36,777 nucleotides of DNA from Candidatus Omnitrophota bacterium (GCA_023818645.1 JAMWCJ010000010.1:1-36777), one strand, 5' to 3'; positions 1-9,387 are shown, counted from the stretch's first letter. Translations and numbers: made by a program. Notes: generated by a model from the sequence alone, not told the origin.

Positions 1-1137
1 ATTTGTTCCTACAGTTAAATCTGCTATAAAAGTATCTTCTGTTTCTCCACTTCTATGAGATATAATCGTTCTGTAGCCATTCATTTTAGCAATCTCAATT
101 GTCTCAAATGTTTCTGTTAAAGTTCCTATTTGATTGACCTTTATCAAAATAGCATTTGCTATTTTTTGTTTTATCCCCTCTTTGAAAATTTTTGGATTTG
201 TAACAAATAAGTCGTCTCCAACAAGTTGAATTCTTTTTCCAAGTTTTTCTGTTAAATTTTTCCATCCTTCCCAATCATTTTCGGCTAATCCATCCTCAAT
301 AGAATAAATTGGATATTTTTCAACAATCTTTTCATAAAAATTAATTAATTCGTCAGAACTTATTTTTTTACCTTCAAATTGATAAAGTCCATTTTCGTAT
401 AAAGAAGAAGCAGCAGTATCAATAGCAAGAAAAATATCTATTCCTGGTTTATATCCTGCTTTCTCTATCGCTGATAATATAAGTTGGATTGCTTCTTCGT
501 TATTATTTAAATTTGGAGCAAATCCACCCTCATCACCTACTGAAGTTAAATATCCTTTTTCTTTTAATATTCCCTTCAAATACTGGAAAACTTCTGCAAC
601 CATTCTATAACCATCACTAAAAGTTTCTGCACCTAAAGGGACTATCATAAATTCTTGAATATCTAAATTGTTATCAGCATGAAGCCCTCCATTTATAACA
701 TTACACATAGGAACAGGCATCACATTTGAATAAATCCCTCCAATATAGAAATAAAGAGGAACATCTAAAACATTCGCAGCAGTGCGGGAAACAGCTAAAC
801 TAACTCCAAGAATTGCATTTGCTCCTAATCTTGATTTATTTTCTGTTCCGTCAAGTTCAAGCATTTTATAATCAATACCTCTCTGATCAAAAACACTTTC
901 TCCCTCAATTTCAGGACCAATTATTTCATTTATATTTTTTATTGCTTTTTTAACTCCTTTACCAAGAAATTCTTTGTCACCATCTCTTAATTCAAGTGCT
1001 TCTTTTTCACCTGTTGATGCACCTGATGGAACTGCTGCTCTTCCAATCGTTCCATCTTCTACCATAATTTCTACTTCTACTGTTGGATTTCCTCTTGAAT
1101 CAAGAATTTGTCTTCCATATACACTTATAATTTCCAT
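1..1137 (-). CDS. eno: Enolase, partial (C-terminus runs off the window)
   Basis: Hand translation of the minus strand gives [29 protein letters not shown]...[23 protein letters not shown]...[11 protein letters not shown]...[21 protein letters not shown], with canonical enolase motifs. Missing from the ORF track because it is open at the window edge. Confidence 0.97.
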   Translation of the reverse strand, partial: MEIISVYGRQILDSRGNPTVEVEIMVEDGTIGRAAVPSGASTGEKEALELRDGDKEFLGKGVKKAIKNINEIIGPEIEGESVFDQRGIDYKMLELDGTENKSRLGANAILGVSLAVSRTAANVLDVPLYFYIGGIYSNVMPVPMCNVINGGLHADNNLDIQEFMIVPLGAETFSDGYRMVAEVFQYLKGILKEKGYLTSVGDEGGFAPNLNNNEEAIQLILSAIEKAGYKPGIDIFLAIDTAASSLYENGLYQFEGKKISSDELINFYEKIVEKYPIYSIEDGLAENDWEGWKNLTEKLGKRIQLVGDDLFVTNPKIFKEGIKQKIANAILIKVNQIGTLTETFETIEIAKMNGYRTIISHRSGETEDTFIADLTVGTN

Positions 1138-1172
1138 TTCTCCCTCCTTAAATTTTTAAATTTATTATAAAC

Positions 1173-1826
1173 TTAAATCAACTGATTTTCAATCAAAAAT
1201 TTTTTAACTTCTTTCAGATTATTAAAAATCAAATAATTTTCATATTTTAAGAAGTCGTCTTTCTGGGATGAACCAGTAAGAACTATATAAGTATCAACAC
1301 CTGCGTTTTTTCCTGTTAAATAATCAATGTCCATGTCTCCTACATAAAAAGATTGTTGTTTTTTAAAATTACTTATTTCTAAGATTTTAAAGATTATTTC
1401 TGGGTCTGGTTTTGGATTTTTAACATCATCTATACACATTATTATATCAAAATAATTTTCAATTTTAACTTTCTTCAATAAAAAATTTAAACAGAATTTT
1501 GACCTATTTGTTGCAAGGGCAATTTTTATACCTTTATTTTTAAGTTCGTTTAAAATTTCAATACAACCCTTCAACAATTTAACATTCCCTGTTAGAAATT
1601 TTAAATAATTCTCCCTGTAAAGGGTATAAGCAATTTTAAAATTTCTCTCTCCAAAAAGATTTAAAATCAATTTCTGATCTCCTCCTCCAACACTTCTTTT
1701 AACTGTTTCATAATCAAACTTTTTAAATTTTATTTTTTCAGATATAAAATCTATTGTTTTATAAATTGAATCATATGCATCTATCAAAGTTCCATCTAAG
1801 TCAAAAATTGCAATCTTCTTTTTCAT
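1173..1826 (-). CDS. HAD-superfamily hydrolase, phosphoglycolate phosphatase-like
   Basis: N-terminal FDLDGTLIDAYDS, middle ATNRSKF and late KPDPEIIF/GDMDIDYLTGKNAG motifs typical of the HAD/Gph family. Confidence 0.9.
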   Translation of the reverse strand: MKKKIAIFDLDGTLIDAYDSIYKTIDFISEKIKFKKFDYETVKRSVGGGDQKLILNLFGERNFKIAYTLYRENYLKFLTGNVKLLKGCIEILNELKNKGIKIALATNRSKFCLNFLLKKVKIENYFDIIMCIDDVKNPKPDPEIIFKILEISNFKKQQSFYVGDMDIDYLTGKNAGVDTYIVLTGSSQKDDFLKYENYLIFNNLKEVKKFLIENQLI

Positions 1827-1893
1827 AGGAGAAAATAAATAATATACTAAACCTTTTTAATTTTCAAATGTCTAAATTTAAAAAGGAGCAAAA

Positions 1894-2298
1894 ATGAAGA
1901 AAATTATAATGGCACTGGTTCTGATAAATTTAATATGTTTAACTAATCTTAAAGCACAAAACCAGAAAACAGATCTTTTACCTCAAAGAGAAAAAATTGA
2001 AAAGTTGATGAAAGAAAACTCTATTTTAAGGGAAAAACTTAAAGATATACTTCATACACAAAAAAGAATAAAGGAAATTGAAAGAGAGGAAATAGAAAAA
2101 GATCCGGAACTTAAAAATCTACATATTCAAATAATGAATCTAAGAATGCAATTAATACAGAAAATTCAGGAAAAATTAAAAGATGACCAAGAATATCAAA
2201 GATTGAAAGAAAGAATGAGAGAAATTGAAGAAAAAATTAAAAAGATGAGAGAGGAAGTAGAGAAAAAAATAGAAAAGAAAGGAGGTGAAAAGATATGA
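1894..2298 (+). CDS. Small secreted coiled-coil protein
   Basis: Hydrophobic signal peptide (MKKIIMALVLINLICLTNLKAQ), then a highly charged heptad-like helix. SD AAAAAGGAGCAAAAATG. Stop overlaps the next start (ATGA). Confidence 0.75.
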   Translation: MKKIIMALVLINLICLTNLKAQNQKTDLLPQREKIEKLMKENSILREKLKDILHTQKRIKEIEREEIEKDPELKNLHIQIMNLRMQLIQKIQEKLKDDQEYQRLKERMREIEEKIKKMREEVEKKIEKKGGEKI

Positions 2299-2666
2299 AA
2301 AGATTAATTGTTTCTATGTTAATTGGTTGTTTACTTTTAGGTCTTACATATATTAATGCACAAGAAAGAAGGGAAAGAAAGGAAGGCGCACGGTTTCAGG
2401 TGGAAAGGAAAGAAGGCGCTTTTGGCGAAGCATTTGAAATAAGAAGGAAAATGAGAGAAATAGAAATCCAAACAATACAAGCAGATCCAGAATTAAAGAG
2501 GTTGGATGAACAGATTAAACAACTTCAAAAACAACTTGAAGAAAAACTTCAGCAAAAATTAAGTTCAAACCAGGAATATCAGGAATTAAAGAGAAAACAG
2601 GAAGAAATGCAAAAGGAGTGGAGGGAAAGAATAAAGGAAAGACAGGGAGAACAGGAGAAAAAGTAA
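2295..2666 (+). CDS. Small secreted coiled-coil protein, paralog of the upstream gene
   Basis: Signal peptide (MKRLIVSMLIGCLLLGLTYINAQ) and a DPELKxLxxQI...QLxxKxQxKL...QEYQxLK core shared with the preceding ORF. Confidence 0.75.
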   Translation: MKRLIVSMLIGCLLLGLTYINAQERRERKEGARFQVERKEGAFGEAFEIRRKMREIEIQTIQADPELKRLDEQIKQLQKQLEEKLQQKLSSNQEYQELKRKQEEMQKEWRERIKERQGEQEKK

Positions 2667-2693
2667 AAATTCTATCACAAAGTAGATACTTTT

Positions 2694-2740
2694 AAAAGGA
2701 GTCCCTTTTTATTTTAAAAGGGGTTCCTTTTTATTTTTTT
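2694..2740 (+). terminator. Rho-independent terminator
   Basis: AAAAGGAGTCCCTTTT (2694-2709) / AAAAGGGGTTCCTTTT (2716-2731) forms a 16-bp stem including G:U pairs, followed by a T-rich tail. Lies just after the 2295..2666 stop. Confidence 0.85.
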
Positions 2741-2746
2741 TATTTT

Positions 2747-3625
2747 ATGGTATCATTCTTGTATATGACAGGAATTGATTTTATTATCTTGATTATTTTT
2801 TGTAGTGGTATATTAACAGGAATTTTAAGAGGTTTTATTGGAGGAATAATAGATATAATTGGTATTTTTGGAGGTGTTTCACTTGCTTCAATTGCCTATA
2901 AAGCACCTGTTAATTTATTCAGAAGATTTAATATAATTGGAACTCCTGTTGATGTTCTTTTTTTTCATCTTTTTTCATTTCTCTTTATTCTATCAATTAT
3001 AGTTGGTATTGAAGTTTTAAGAAGAAAAGTTTATATAAAGCATGTTGTTGATAGAATTTTTGGTTTTTTTACTGGAATTATTGAAGGTTTGTTTTTTTCT
3101 GCTTTTCTTTTAAATATTATGAGTGCTTCACCAAATGCTGCTAAGGAAATTGATCAGGCAAAATTTACAAAATATATAACGAGATTTGTCCCACAAATTT
3201 ATTTAAAAAGTGACAAAATTGGAATAACATTACCAAAATTGATTGCTCTTCCTAAAAATTATCAGGATGAATTTAATAGAGAAAAATTAACAATCTCTTT
3301 TCAAAAAACAAATTTTTACAAGATGAAAGGAACCTGTATAAAATGTGGAGGTGAAGTTGGATTTTCTGGATATTTTTTAAAAGCAGGAACAAGCGTAATA
3401 CCCAAATTTACCTGTAAAATCTGTGGAAGAACTTCTGACGGATGTCAAACATTTGAAATTTTCCATTTTTTGTATAATCAATGTCCTGCTGAACTATCAA
3501 GAAAAGAGATAAAATTTGATTGTGGCAATTTTCCTAATAGAGAACTTGTTATGCCGAAAACTCAATGTCCAATAGATAAAAACCAATTACAAATCTGGGA
3601 ATGGCAACCACCTATAAAATATTAA
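2747..3625 (+). CDS. CvpA-family-like membrane protein with C-terminal cysteine-rich (zinc-ribbon-like) region
   Basis: N-terminal four-helix membrane region (DFIILIIFCSGILTGILRGFIGGIIDIIGIFGG...) typical of CvpA. C-terminal CIKCGGEVGF...CKICGR...C...C...C. An alternative start Met lies at MTGIDF (2765). Confidence 0.7.
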   Translation: MVSFLYMTGIDFIILIIFCSGILTGILRGFIGGIIDIIGIFGGVSLASIAYKAPVNLFRRFNIIGTPVDVLFFHLFSFLFILSIIVGIEVLRRKVYIKHVVDRIFGFFTGIIEGLFFSAFLLNIMSASPNAAKEIDQAKFTKYITRFVPQIYLKSDKIGITLPKLIALPKNYQDEFNREKLTISFQKTNFYKMKGTCIKCGGEVGFSGYFLKAGTSVIPKFTCKICGRTSDGCQTFEIFHFLYNQCPAELSRKEIKFDCGNFPNRELVMPKTQCPIDKNQLQIWEWQPPIKY

Positions 3626-5007
3626 GGATTTTGTTTAAGATACTCAATTATTGATTTTGCTGCTTTTTTACCCATACCCATTGCACTTATTACTGTTGCT
3701 GCTCCAGTTGCGATATCTCCTCCTGCATATATACCTTTAATATTTGTTTTACAGGTTTCTGGATCCACAATTATATTTCCATGTTTGCCTGTTTTTAACT
3801 CAGGATATGTTTGGGGAATTAAAGGACTTGGTGATTGTCCTATTGCCACAATAGTGGTATCAAAAGGAATAATTTCTTCGCTTCCCTCAATCGGAATTGG
3901 TTTCCTTCTTCCCGATTCATCTGGTTCTCCAAGTTTATTATGGATTACCTTTATAAATTTAACATATCCATTCTCATCTCCTATTATTTCAATTGGTTGA
4001 ACAAGGAAAATAAATTTTATACCCTCTTCTAAAGCATTTTCATATTCTTCTTTTCTCGCAGGTATTTCGTTTTCAGTCCTTCTATATAGAACTACTACTT
4101 CTTTTGCTCCAAGTCGAAGGGCACTTCTTGCTGAATCCATTGCTACATTTCCGCCACCAATAACTGCAACTCTTTCACCAACAGAAACAGGTGTATCATA
4201 TTCAGGAAATAAATATCCTTTCATTAAATTTATTCTTGTCAAAAATTCATTTGCAGAATAAACCCTCAATAAATTTTCACCTGGAATACCAAGAAAATTG
4301 GGAAGACCTGCACCAGTGCCAATAAAAATTGCCTTATACCCAATCCCAAATAATTCTTCTATTGTCAATGTTTTTCCAATAATCACATTTGTTTTTATTT
4401 CAACACCAAGAGTTAAAAGTTGATTTATCTCTTTTTCTACAATTTTTTTAGGAAGACGAAATTCTGGGATCCCATACACTAAAACTCCACCAGGTTTATG
4501 AAGTGCTTCAAAAATTGTAATTTTAATTCCACATCTTGCAAGTTCAGATGCACATGCCAATCCAGCAGGACCAGAACCAACTACTGCGACCTTTTTATTT
4601 TTTATTTCAGGGATTTGATTTATATCGCATGACAATTTAAAATTTGCATAATCAGCAGCAAATCTCTCAAGTTTGCCTATTGCAACTGGTTCAAATTTTT
4701 TTCTAAGAGTACATACTTGTTCACATTGTGTCTCCTGAGGACAAACCCTCCCGCATATTGCAGGTAAAAGATTTTTTTCATAAATAATTTCAAGTGCTTT
4801 TTGAAAATTTCCATTCTTAATTTCTTTTATAAACCTTGGTATGTCAATCTCTACAGGGCATCCTTTAACGCATGGGGCTTTTTTACACTGAAGACATCTA
4901 CTCGCTTCCTCAATTGCCTGTTTTTCATCATAGCCAAATGAAACCTCATTAAAATTTTTAATTCTTTCTGATGGTTGTTGTTTTCTATCTTTCACCCTTT
5001 CTTTCAT
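3622..5007 (-). CDS. gltA: NADPH-dependent glutamate synthase small subunit / NfnB-like FAD-NAD(P) oxidoreductase
   Basis: N-terminal Cys clusters CLQCKKAPCVKGCP and CGRVCPQETQCEQVC, then VGSGPAGLACASELA and VIGGGNVAMDSARSALRLGA dinucleotide-binding motifs, and a C-terminal GIYAGGDIATGAATVISAMGMGKKAA. Confidence 0.93.
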   Translation of the reverse strand: MKERVKDRKQQPSERIKNFNEVSFGYDEKQAIEEASRCLQCKKAPCVKGCPVEIDIPRFIKEIKNGNFQKALEIIYEKNLLPAICGRVCPQETQCEQVCTLRKKFEPVAIGKLERFAADYANFKLSCDINQIPEIKNKKVAVVGSGPAGLACASELARCGIKITIFEALHKPGGVLVYGIPEFRLPKKIVEKEINQLLTLGVEIKTNVIIGKTLTIEELFGIGYKAIFIGTGAGLPNFLGIPGENLLRVYSANEFLTRINLMKGYLFPEYDTPVSVGERVAVIGGGNVAMDSARSALRLGAKEVVVLYRRTENEIPARKEEYENALEEGIKFIFLVQPIEIIGDENGYVKFIKVIHNKLGEPDESGRRKPIPIEGSEEIIPFDTTIVAIGQSPSPLIPQTYPELKTGKHGNIIVDPETCKTNIKGIYAGGDIATGAATVISAMGMGKKAAKSIIEYLKQNP

Positions 5008-6602
5008 TTTATATCTACTCCTCTTTTACTCACTATTATATGTTTTTTCCAGTTTTTATCATCTGTTTCTGGATAATCTCTTCTATAATGAGTTCCTCTT
5101 GATTCTTTTCTAATAAGTGCAGATTGTGTGATTAAAGTTGCAACAATTAACATATTTAAACTTTCAAATCCATTTCTATCATCGAATTCTTTTAAAAAAG
5201 CATATTTCTGCCATTCTTTCAATTTTTCAAGTGCATATTTTAACATCTCTTCATCCCTTTCTATTCCAACATTTCTCCACATCAAACTTCTTATTGACCT
5301 TTTCAGATCATCCTTATCTATTAAAACATCCGTCTTTTTTGGAAAATTATATTTTACATCTGAGTAAACGGATTTAAAATTATCTTCCTTTATTTTAACT
5401 GCAACTCTTTTTCCAAAAACAAGACATTCTAAAAGCGAATTACTTGCAAGACGATTTGCTCCATGAACACCAACACATGAACATTCTCCACAAGCAAAAA
5501 GATTTTCAATATTAGTCTTTCCCCAGATATCTATTTTTATTCCGCCTATAAAGAAATGAGCAGAGGGTCTCACTGGAATTAAATCTTTACTTGGTTCAAT
5601 ACTATATGTTTTACAGAAATTATAAATTTGTGGGAACCTTTCTTTTATATATTCCTTTTTCAAATGGGTTAAATCAAGATAAACACAGTTTGAATTTGTT
5701 TTTTTCATCTGGTCAATTATTGCCCTTGAAACAATATCTCTTGGAGCAAGTTCTCCGGAAGGATGATAATCTAACATAAATCTTTCCTTATTTACATTCC
5801 TTAAAATTCCACCTTCGCCTCTTACACTCTCAGATATTAAAAATCTCGGTGCACCAGCCATATAAAAAGTTGTTGGATGAAATTGATAAAACTCAAGGTC
5901 AATAAGTTCTACATTCTTTCTGTAGGCAATTGCAATACCATCTCCAGTTATATATAAAGGATTTGTTGTCTCTTGAAAAACCATACCTGCACCACCAGTT
6001 GATAAAACATACGCCTTTGCCTGAATTAAAATAATCTTGTTTCTGCTTTCGTCAAGAACAAGAGCCCCTATAACTTTATTTTCCAGAACAATTAAATCAA
6101 TAAGGAAAGCATTAGAAAAAATTTTAATATTAGGAAATTTTTTTATAAGATTAATGAAAAAAGTAGTGATACTTTTCCCTGTTGCATCTCCATTTGCATG
6201 AAGAATTCTATTTTTTGAATGTCCTCCTTCTTTTGTAAAATGAAATTTATCTTTATTTTTGTCAAACTTAAAACCAAGAGAAATAACTTCTTTAATCCTT
6301 TCAATACCCTCATTAACAAGTATTTCAACTGCTTTCTCATCGTTAAAATAATATCCAGTTTTCAAAGTATCTTCTTTGTGTAATTCGGAACTATCTCCTT
6401 CATTGAGTGCAACAGCAATACCTCCTTGAGCATAATAACTGCATGATTCTTCAAAGCCATTTTTAAAAAGAATCAAAGTTTTAAAATCTCTCAATTCATA
6501 GGCAACAAAAAGTCCACTCAATCCACCCCCAACAATCAAAAAATCAACTTCAATTTTTTCAAGTGCCTTTGTATTAAAACTAATTAAATATTCTGGTATC
6601 AT
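5004..6602 (-). CDS. nadB: L-aspartate oxidase
   Basis: FLIVGGGLSGLFVAYEL, SCSYYAQGGIAVAL, QFHPTTFY, GGIKIDIWGKTNIENLFACGECSCVGVHGANRLASNSLLECLVFG, RESRGTHYRRDYPETDD. Confidence 0.93.
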   Translation of the reverse strand: MIPEYLISFNTKALEKIEVDFLIVGGGLSGLFVAYELRDFKTLILFKNGFEESCSYYAQGGIAVALNEGDSSELHKEDTLKTGYYFNDEKAVEILVNEGIERIKEVISLGFKFDKNKDKFHFTKEGGHSKNRILHANGDATGKSITTFFINLIKKFPNIKIFSNAFLIDLIVLENKVIGALVLDESRNKIILIQAKAYVLSTGGAGMVFQETTNPLYITGDGIAIAYRKNVELIDLEFYQFHPTTFYMAGAPRFLISESVRGEGGILRNVNKERFMLDYHPSGELAPRDIVSRAIIDQMKKTNSNCVYLDLTHLKKEYIKERFPQIYNFCKTYSIEPSKDLIPVRPSAHFFIGGIKIDIWGKTNIENLFACGECSCVGVHGANRLASNSLLECLVFGKRVAVKIKEDNFKSVYSDVKYNFPKKTDVLIDKDDLKRSIRSLMWRNVGIERDEEMLKYALEKLKEWQKYAFLKEFDDRNGFESLNMLIVATLITQSALIRKESRGTHYRRDYPETDDKNWKKHIIVSKRGVDIK

Positions 6603-6877
6603 ATTTCCCTTATTAAAAAAATAATTTTATCATATTTTTAAAAAACAACAGAATTGACTTTTTGCTTTAATTTGTTTTAAAAATTTTTCACATATATATT
6701 ATATCTTATTGAATAGTTGCCAAATATAGAAAAAACACTTTAATTTAAAATCCAATATGAAAAACTTTATAAAAAAGCAAAAAAAGATATAAAATCCTGT
6801 GAAGAAGTTGAGAAAGATAGTGAACATCTTTTATAATTTTAAGGAAATATTAAGGATTTTAAACAAGATAGAAAAGT

Positions 6878-7048
6878 ATGGGAAGAGAAATTAGCAGCAA
6901 AGAAAAACAGGATAAAAGAGTTAAAGTATGTGTAAAATTATCTATAGAAGATGAAAAAGTGTTCACCATGTATTCAACTTATACAAAAAAAGAAACAAAA
7001 ATTGCTACGGTTGGGCTTGGATATATTGATGGGTATCCAAAAAATTGA
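6878..7048 (+). pseudogene. Possible remnant of an alanine racemase-like gene (C-terminal domain fragment)
   Basis: One frame reads MGREISSKEKQDKRVKVCVKLSIEDEKVFTMYSTYTKKETKIATVGLGYIDGYPKN*. The stretch KKETKIATVGLGYIDGYPKN resembles the Alr motif (KIATVPxGYADGYPR). It ends abruptly and only frame-shifted fragments flank it. Confidence 0.4.
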
Positions 7049-7137
7049 TTTTTACAATTTTTTAGCACCATCTATAAATAAAAGAGTTCCAAGAATTTAT
7101 ATAAAAAATGGTAAAATATGGAAAATAAAAACAATTT

Positions 7138-8418
7138 TTGATTATGAGTGTAAAAAAAATAGAAATTAAGGGCTCATACAATAAAACAGGTCGTTTACTT
7201 GGTGAATCTCATAAATATATTTTAAAAAGTATAGAAGAAAAAGTTATCAAAAATATTAAGATTGAAAAAGAGAAAATAAAAAGATATGATGAATTTTTAA
7301 AAAAATTTTCTCTTTTAGGAGAAGAAATTGAAGGATATTGTAATGGTGCAGATATAAAATTTGAAAATCTACTAAAACTTAAATTTGGAAGTTTTAAAAT
7401 TCTTAAAAATTCCTGCACATCATTATTTTTAAGTTCTAAATTTTTTGTTGAAAATGTTCCTATTTGTTTAAAAATAAGAGACCAATTTCCTTTACCTCAA
7501 TATATATGCAAAAAACAAAATGAAGATAAAATACCTTATTTTTTTTCTGGCTCAATTTCTGATATTGGATATGGCTTTTTTATTAAAGAAAATGGGTTGG
7601 TTGGAATAAATAATACAGGAAGTTTTCTAAAAGAAGAGTTTGTCAATGAATACGGAATTGATGATTGTGATGTAATGAGAGTAGTTGCTGAATATGGTAA
7701 TAAAATAGATGAAGTGATAGAAATTATTAAAAAAATGTTAAAAGATAAAATTATAGGGTATACAGGAAAAAGAAGAGGTATGATTTTTTTATTTTCAGAA
7801 AAAGAAAATGTGATTTATATAGAGATGAATTCCTTTAATCTAAATTTTAAAAAAATCGAGAATAAATTTGGATTCACTAATGACTTTTTACTACCTGAAT
7901 CAAAAAATTGGATAAAATATGTAGAAACAGAAGGAGCAAAAAGTAGTATTATAAGAAAAAAAAGGTTAGAGGAAATATTAACTGAAAATAAAAAATTTTA
8001 TTTAGATAATTTAATAAAAATTTCAAGGGATTTAAAATATTATCCATATTCAATCTGTAGAGATACTAAATTAATGCCAGTTAGAACTGTATCTGTTTTT
8101 ATTGCCTTTTTGTTTGAAAATCCTGTTTTATGGATTTGCCTTGGGAATCCATATGTTTCTCCTTTTTTCCCATTTTTTGTTAAAGGCAATAAAATTATTG
8201 AAAACTTTATAAACGGAGATATTTCAAACAATTTAGATATAATATTTAAAAAGAAACAGTTCAACGACGATAAATACTTTAATAATATTATAAAATTTGA
8301 AAAAACCTTAAATAATAAATTTAATAAAATACAAAATCTGGACGAGAAAAATATTGAAATTCAAAAAGATGTTTATAATTTTATAAAGGAGATAAATGAA
8401 AGTTTATATAATACCTGA
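7138..8418 (+). CDS. C45-family autoproteolytic acyltransferase/hydrolase-like protein
   Basis: KNSCTSLFLSSKFFVENVPICLKIRDQ resembles the Cys-nucleophile region of the C45 (acyl-CoA:6-APA acyltransferase-like) family. GLVGINNTGSF is also family-like. A second start Met lies at 7144. Confidence 0.6.
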   Translation: MIMSVKKIEIKGSYNKTGRLLGESHKYILKSIEEKVIKNIKIEKEKIKRYDEFLKKFSLLGEEIEGYCNGADIKFENLLKLKFGSFKILKNSCTSLFLSSKFFVENVPICLKIRDQFPLPQYICKKQNEDKIPYFFSGSISDIGYGFFIKENGLVGINNTGSFLKEEFVNEYGIDDCDVMRVVAEYGNKIDEVIEIIKKMLKDKIIGYTGKRRGMIFLFSEKENVIYIEMNSFNLNFKKIENKFGFTNDFLLPESKNWIKYVETEGAKSSIIRKKRLEEILTENKKFYLDNLIKISRDLKYYPYSICRDTKLMPVRTVSVFIAFLFENPVLWICLGNPYVSPFFPFFVKGNKIIENFINGDISNNLDIIFKKKQFNDDKYFNNIIKFEKTLNNKFNKIQNLDEKNIEIQKDVYNFIKEINESLYNT

Positions 8419-8450
8419 TCTTGAAGGAGTAATTTGAGTTTAATTTAAAA

Positions 8451-9311
8451 ATGAAGAAAAGTTTGAAACAAATAATAGATTATAAAATTAAAAGTATGCC
8501 ATTAAAAATTACTAAATTTAAAGGATTTGCTGAAAGAATTGAATCACCACCACACTTTCATATTTATGAGATTGAAATTCAGTTTATAAAAGAAGGAAAT
8601 GGATATTATTTTATAAAAAATAAAAAATATAAGATTGAAAAGGGGAAAGTATTTATTATACATAAAAAAGACCTACATTACTTTATAAAGCCAGAAATAA
8701 ATAAAGAAATAGAAAAAATAACTATTATGATGAAAAAAGATGCGCTTGAAGAGAATGCAAAATTATTTGATAAAGTTTTTAAATGTGATAATTTACATCA
8801 GATACATTTAAATGAAAATGATTTTTTAATTTCTGTTTTATTACTTGAAGAAATTTTAGAAAACATGGAAAAAGTTGACAAATTAAAGAAATTCAAAACT
8901 TTATTAAAATTGAATATTTCTAAATTCTTTTTTATTCTTAATACAAATATTGAAAATTTAAAATTAAGGGAAGAAACAGAAATGGATTTTAGAATAGAAA
9001 AAGCAATAGAATTTATTGAGAAGAATTATAATAAAAAAATTACAGAAGATGAAATTTGTAGAGAAATAGGACTATCTAAATATTACTTTTCACATCTTTT
9101 TAAAAAAATCACAGGTATAAATTTCAAAGAATATCTTATTGAAAAAAGATTATTTGAAAGTGAAAAATTGTTACAAACAACAGATTTGAAATTAGAAAAA
9201 ATTGCTACAAAATGTGGATTTTCAAATTTATCTCTATTTTTAAAAGAATTCAAGAAAGGGTTTAAAGTTACACCAAGCCAATTTAAAAAAATAAAGCAAA
9301 AAATTACATAA
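8451..9311 (+). CDS. AraC-family transcriptional regulator with N-terminal cupin domain
   Basis: N-terminal PPHFHIYEIEIQFIKEGNGYYFIKNKKYKIEKGKVFIIHKKDLHYF (cupin) and C-terminal double HTH: ITEDEICREIGLSKYYFSHLFKKITGINFKEYLIEKRL...KIATKCGFSNLSLFLKEFKKGFKVTPSQFKK. Confidence 0.9.
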   Translation: MKKSLKQIIDYKIKSMPLKITKFKGFAERIESPPHFHIYEIEIQFIKEGNGYYFIKNKKYKIEKGKVFIIHKKDLHYFIKPEINKEIEKITIMMKKDALEENAKLFDKVFKCDNLHQIHLNENDFLISVLLLEEILENMEKVDKLKKFKTLLKLNISKFFFILNTNIENLKLREETEMDFRIEKAIEFIEKNYNKKITEDEICREIGLSKYYFSHLFKKITGINFKEYLIEKRLFESEKLLQTTDLKLEKIATKCGFSNLSLFLKEFKKGFKVTPSQFKKIKQKIT

Positions 9312-9387
9312 AATAGCAAATTTTGATATTGACTCTCAATCTTAAAATTATAAAATTTACTTTAAGTTTAAAAAAAAGGAGCAAAAA

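Noticed and set aside
974-1159. 61-aa plus-strand ORF
   Set aside because: Lies antisense to the enolase 5' end, with low-complexity Ser/Ile-rich translation. Shadow ORF of a real gene.
3785-4032. Two overlapping plus-strand ORFs (71 and 65 aa)
   Set aside because: Antisense to gltA coding sequence, no plausible SD or protein features.
5128-5377. Two near-identical-span plus-strand ORFs (79 aa each)
   Set aside because: Antisense shadows in different frames of nadB. AT-rich strand artefacts.
6951-7169. 72-aa ORF MKKCSPCIQLIQKKK...
   Set aside because: Out of frame with the alanine-racemase-like fragment and overlaps the C45 gene start. Basic low-complexity translation consistent with a decayed region, not a real gene.
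9323-9354. TTGATA/TTGACT followed by TATAAA upstream of the amidohydrolase gene
   Set aside because: Spacer lengths (14 or 20 nt) do not fit a standard sigma70 promoter, and the AT-rich background makes such matches common.
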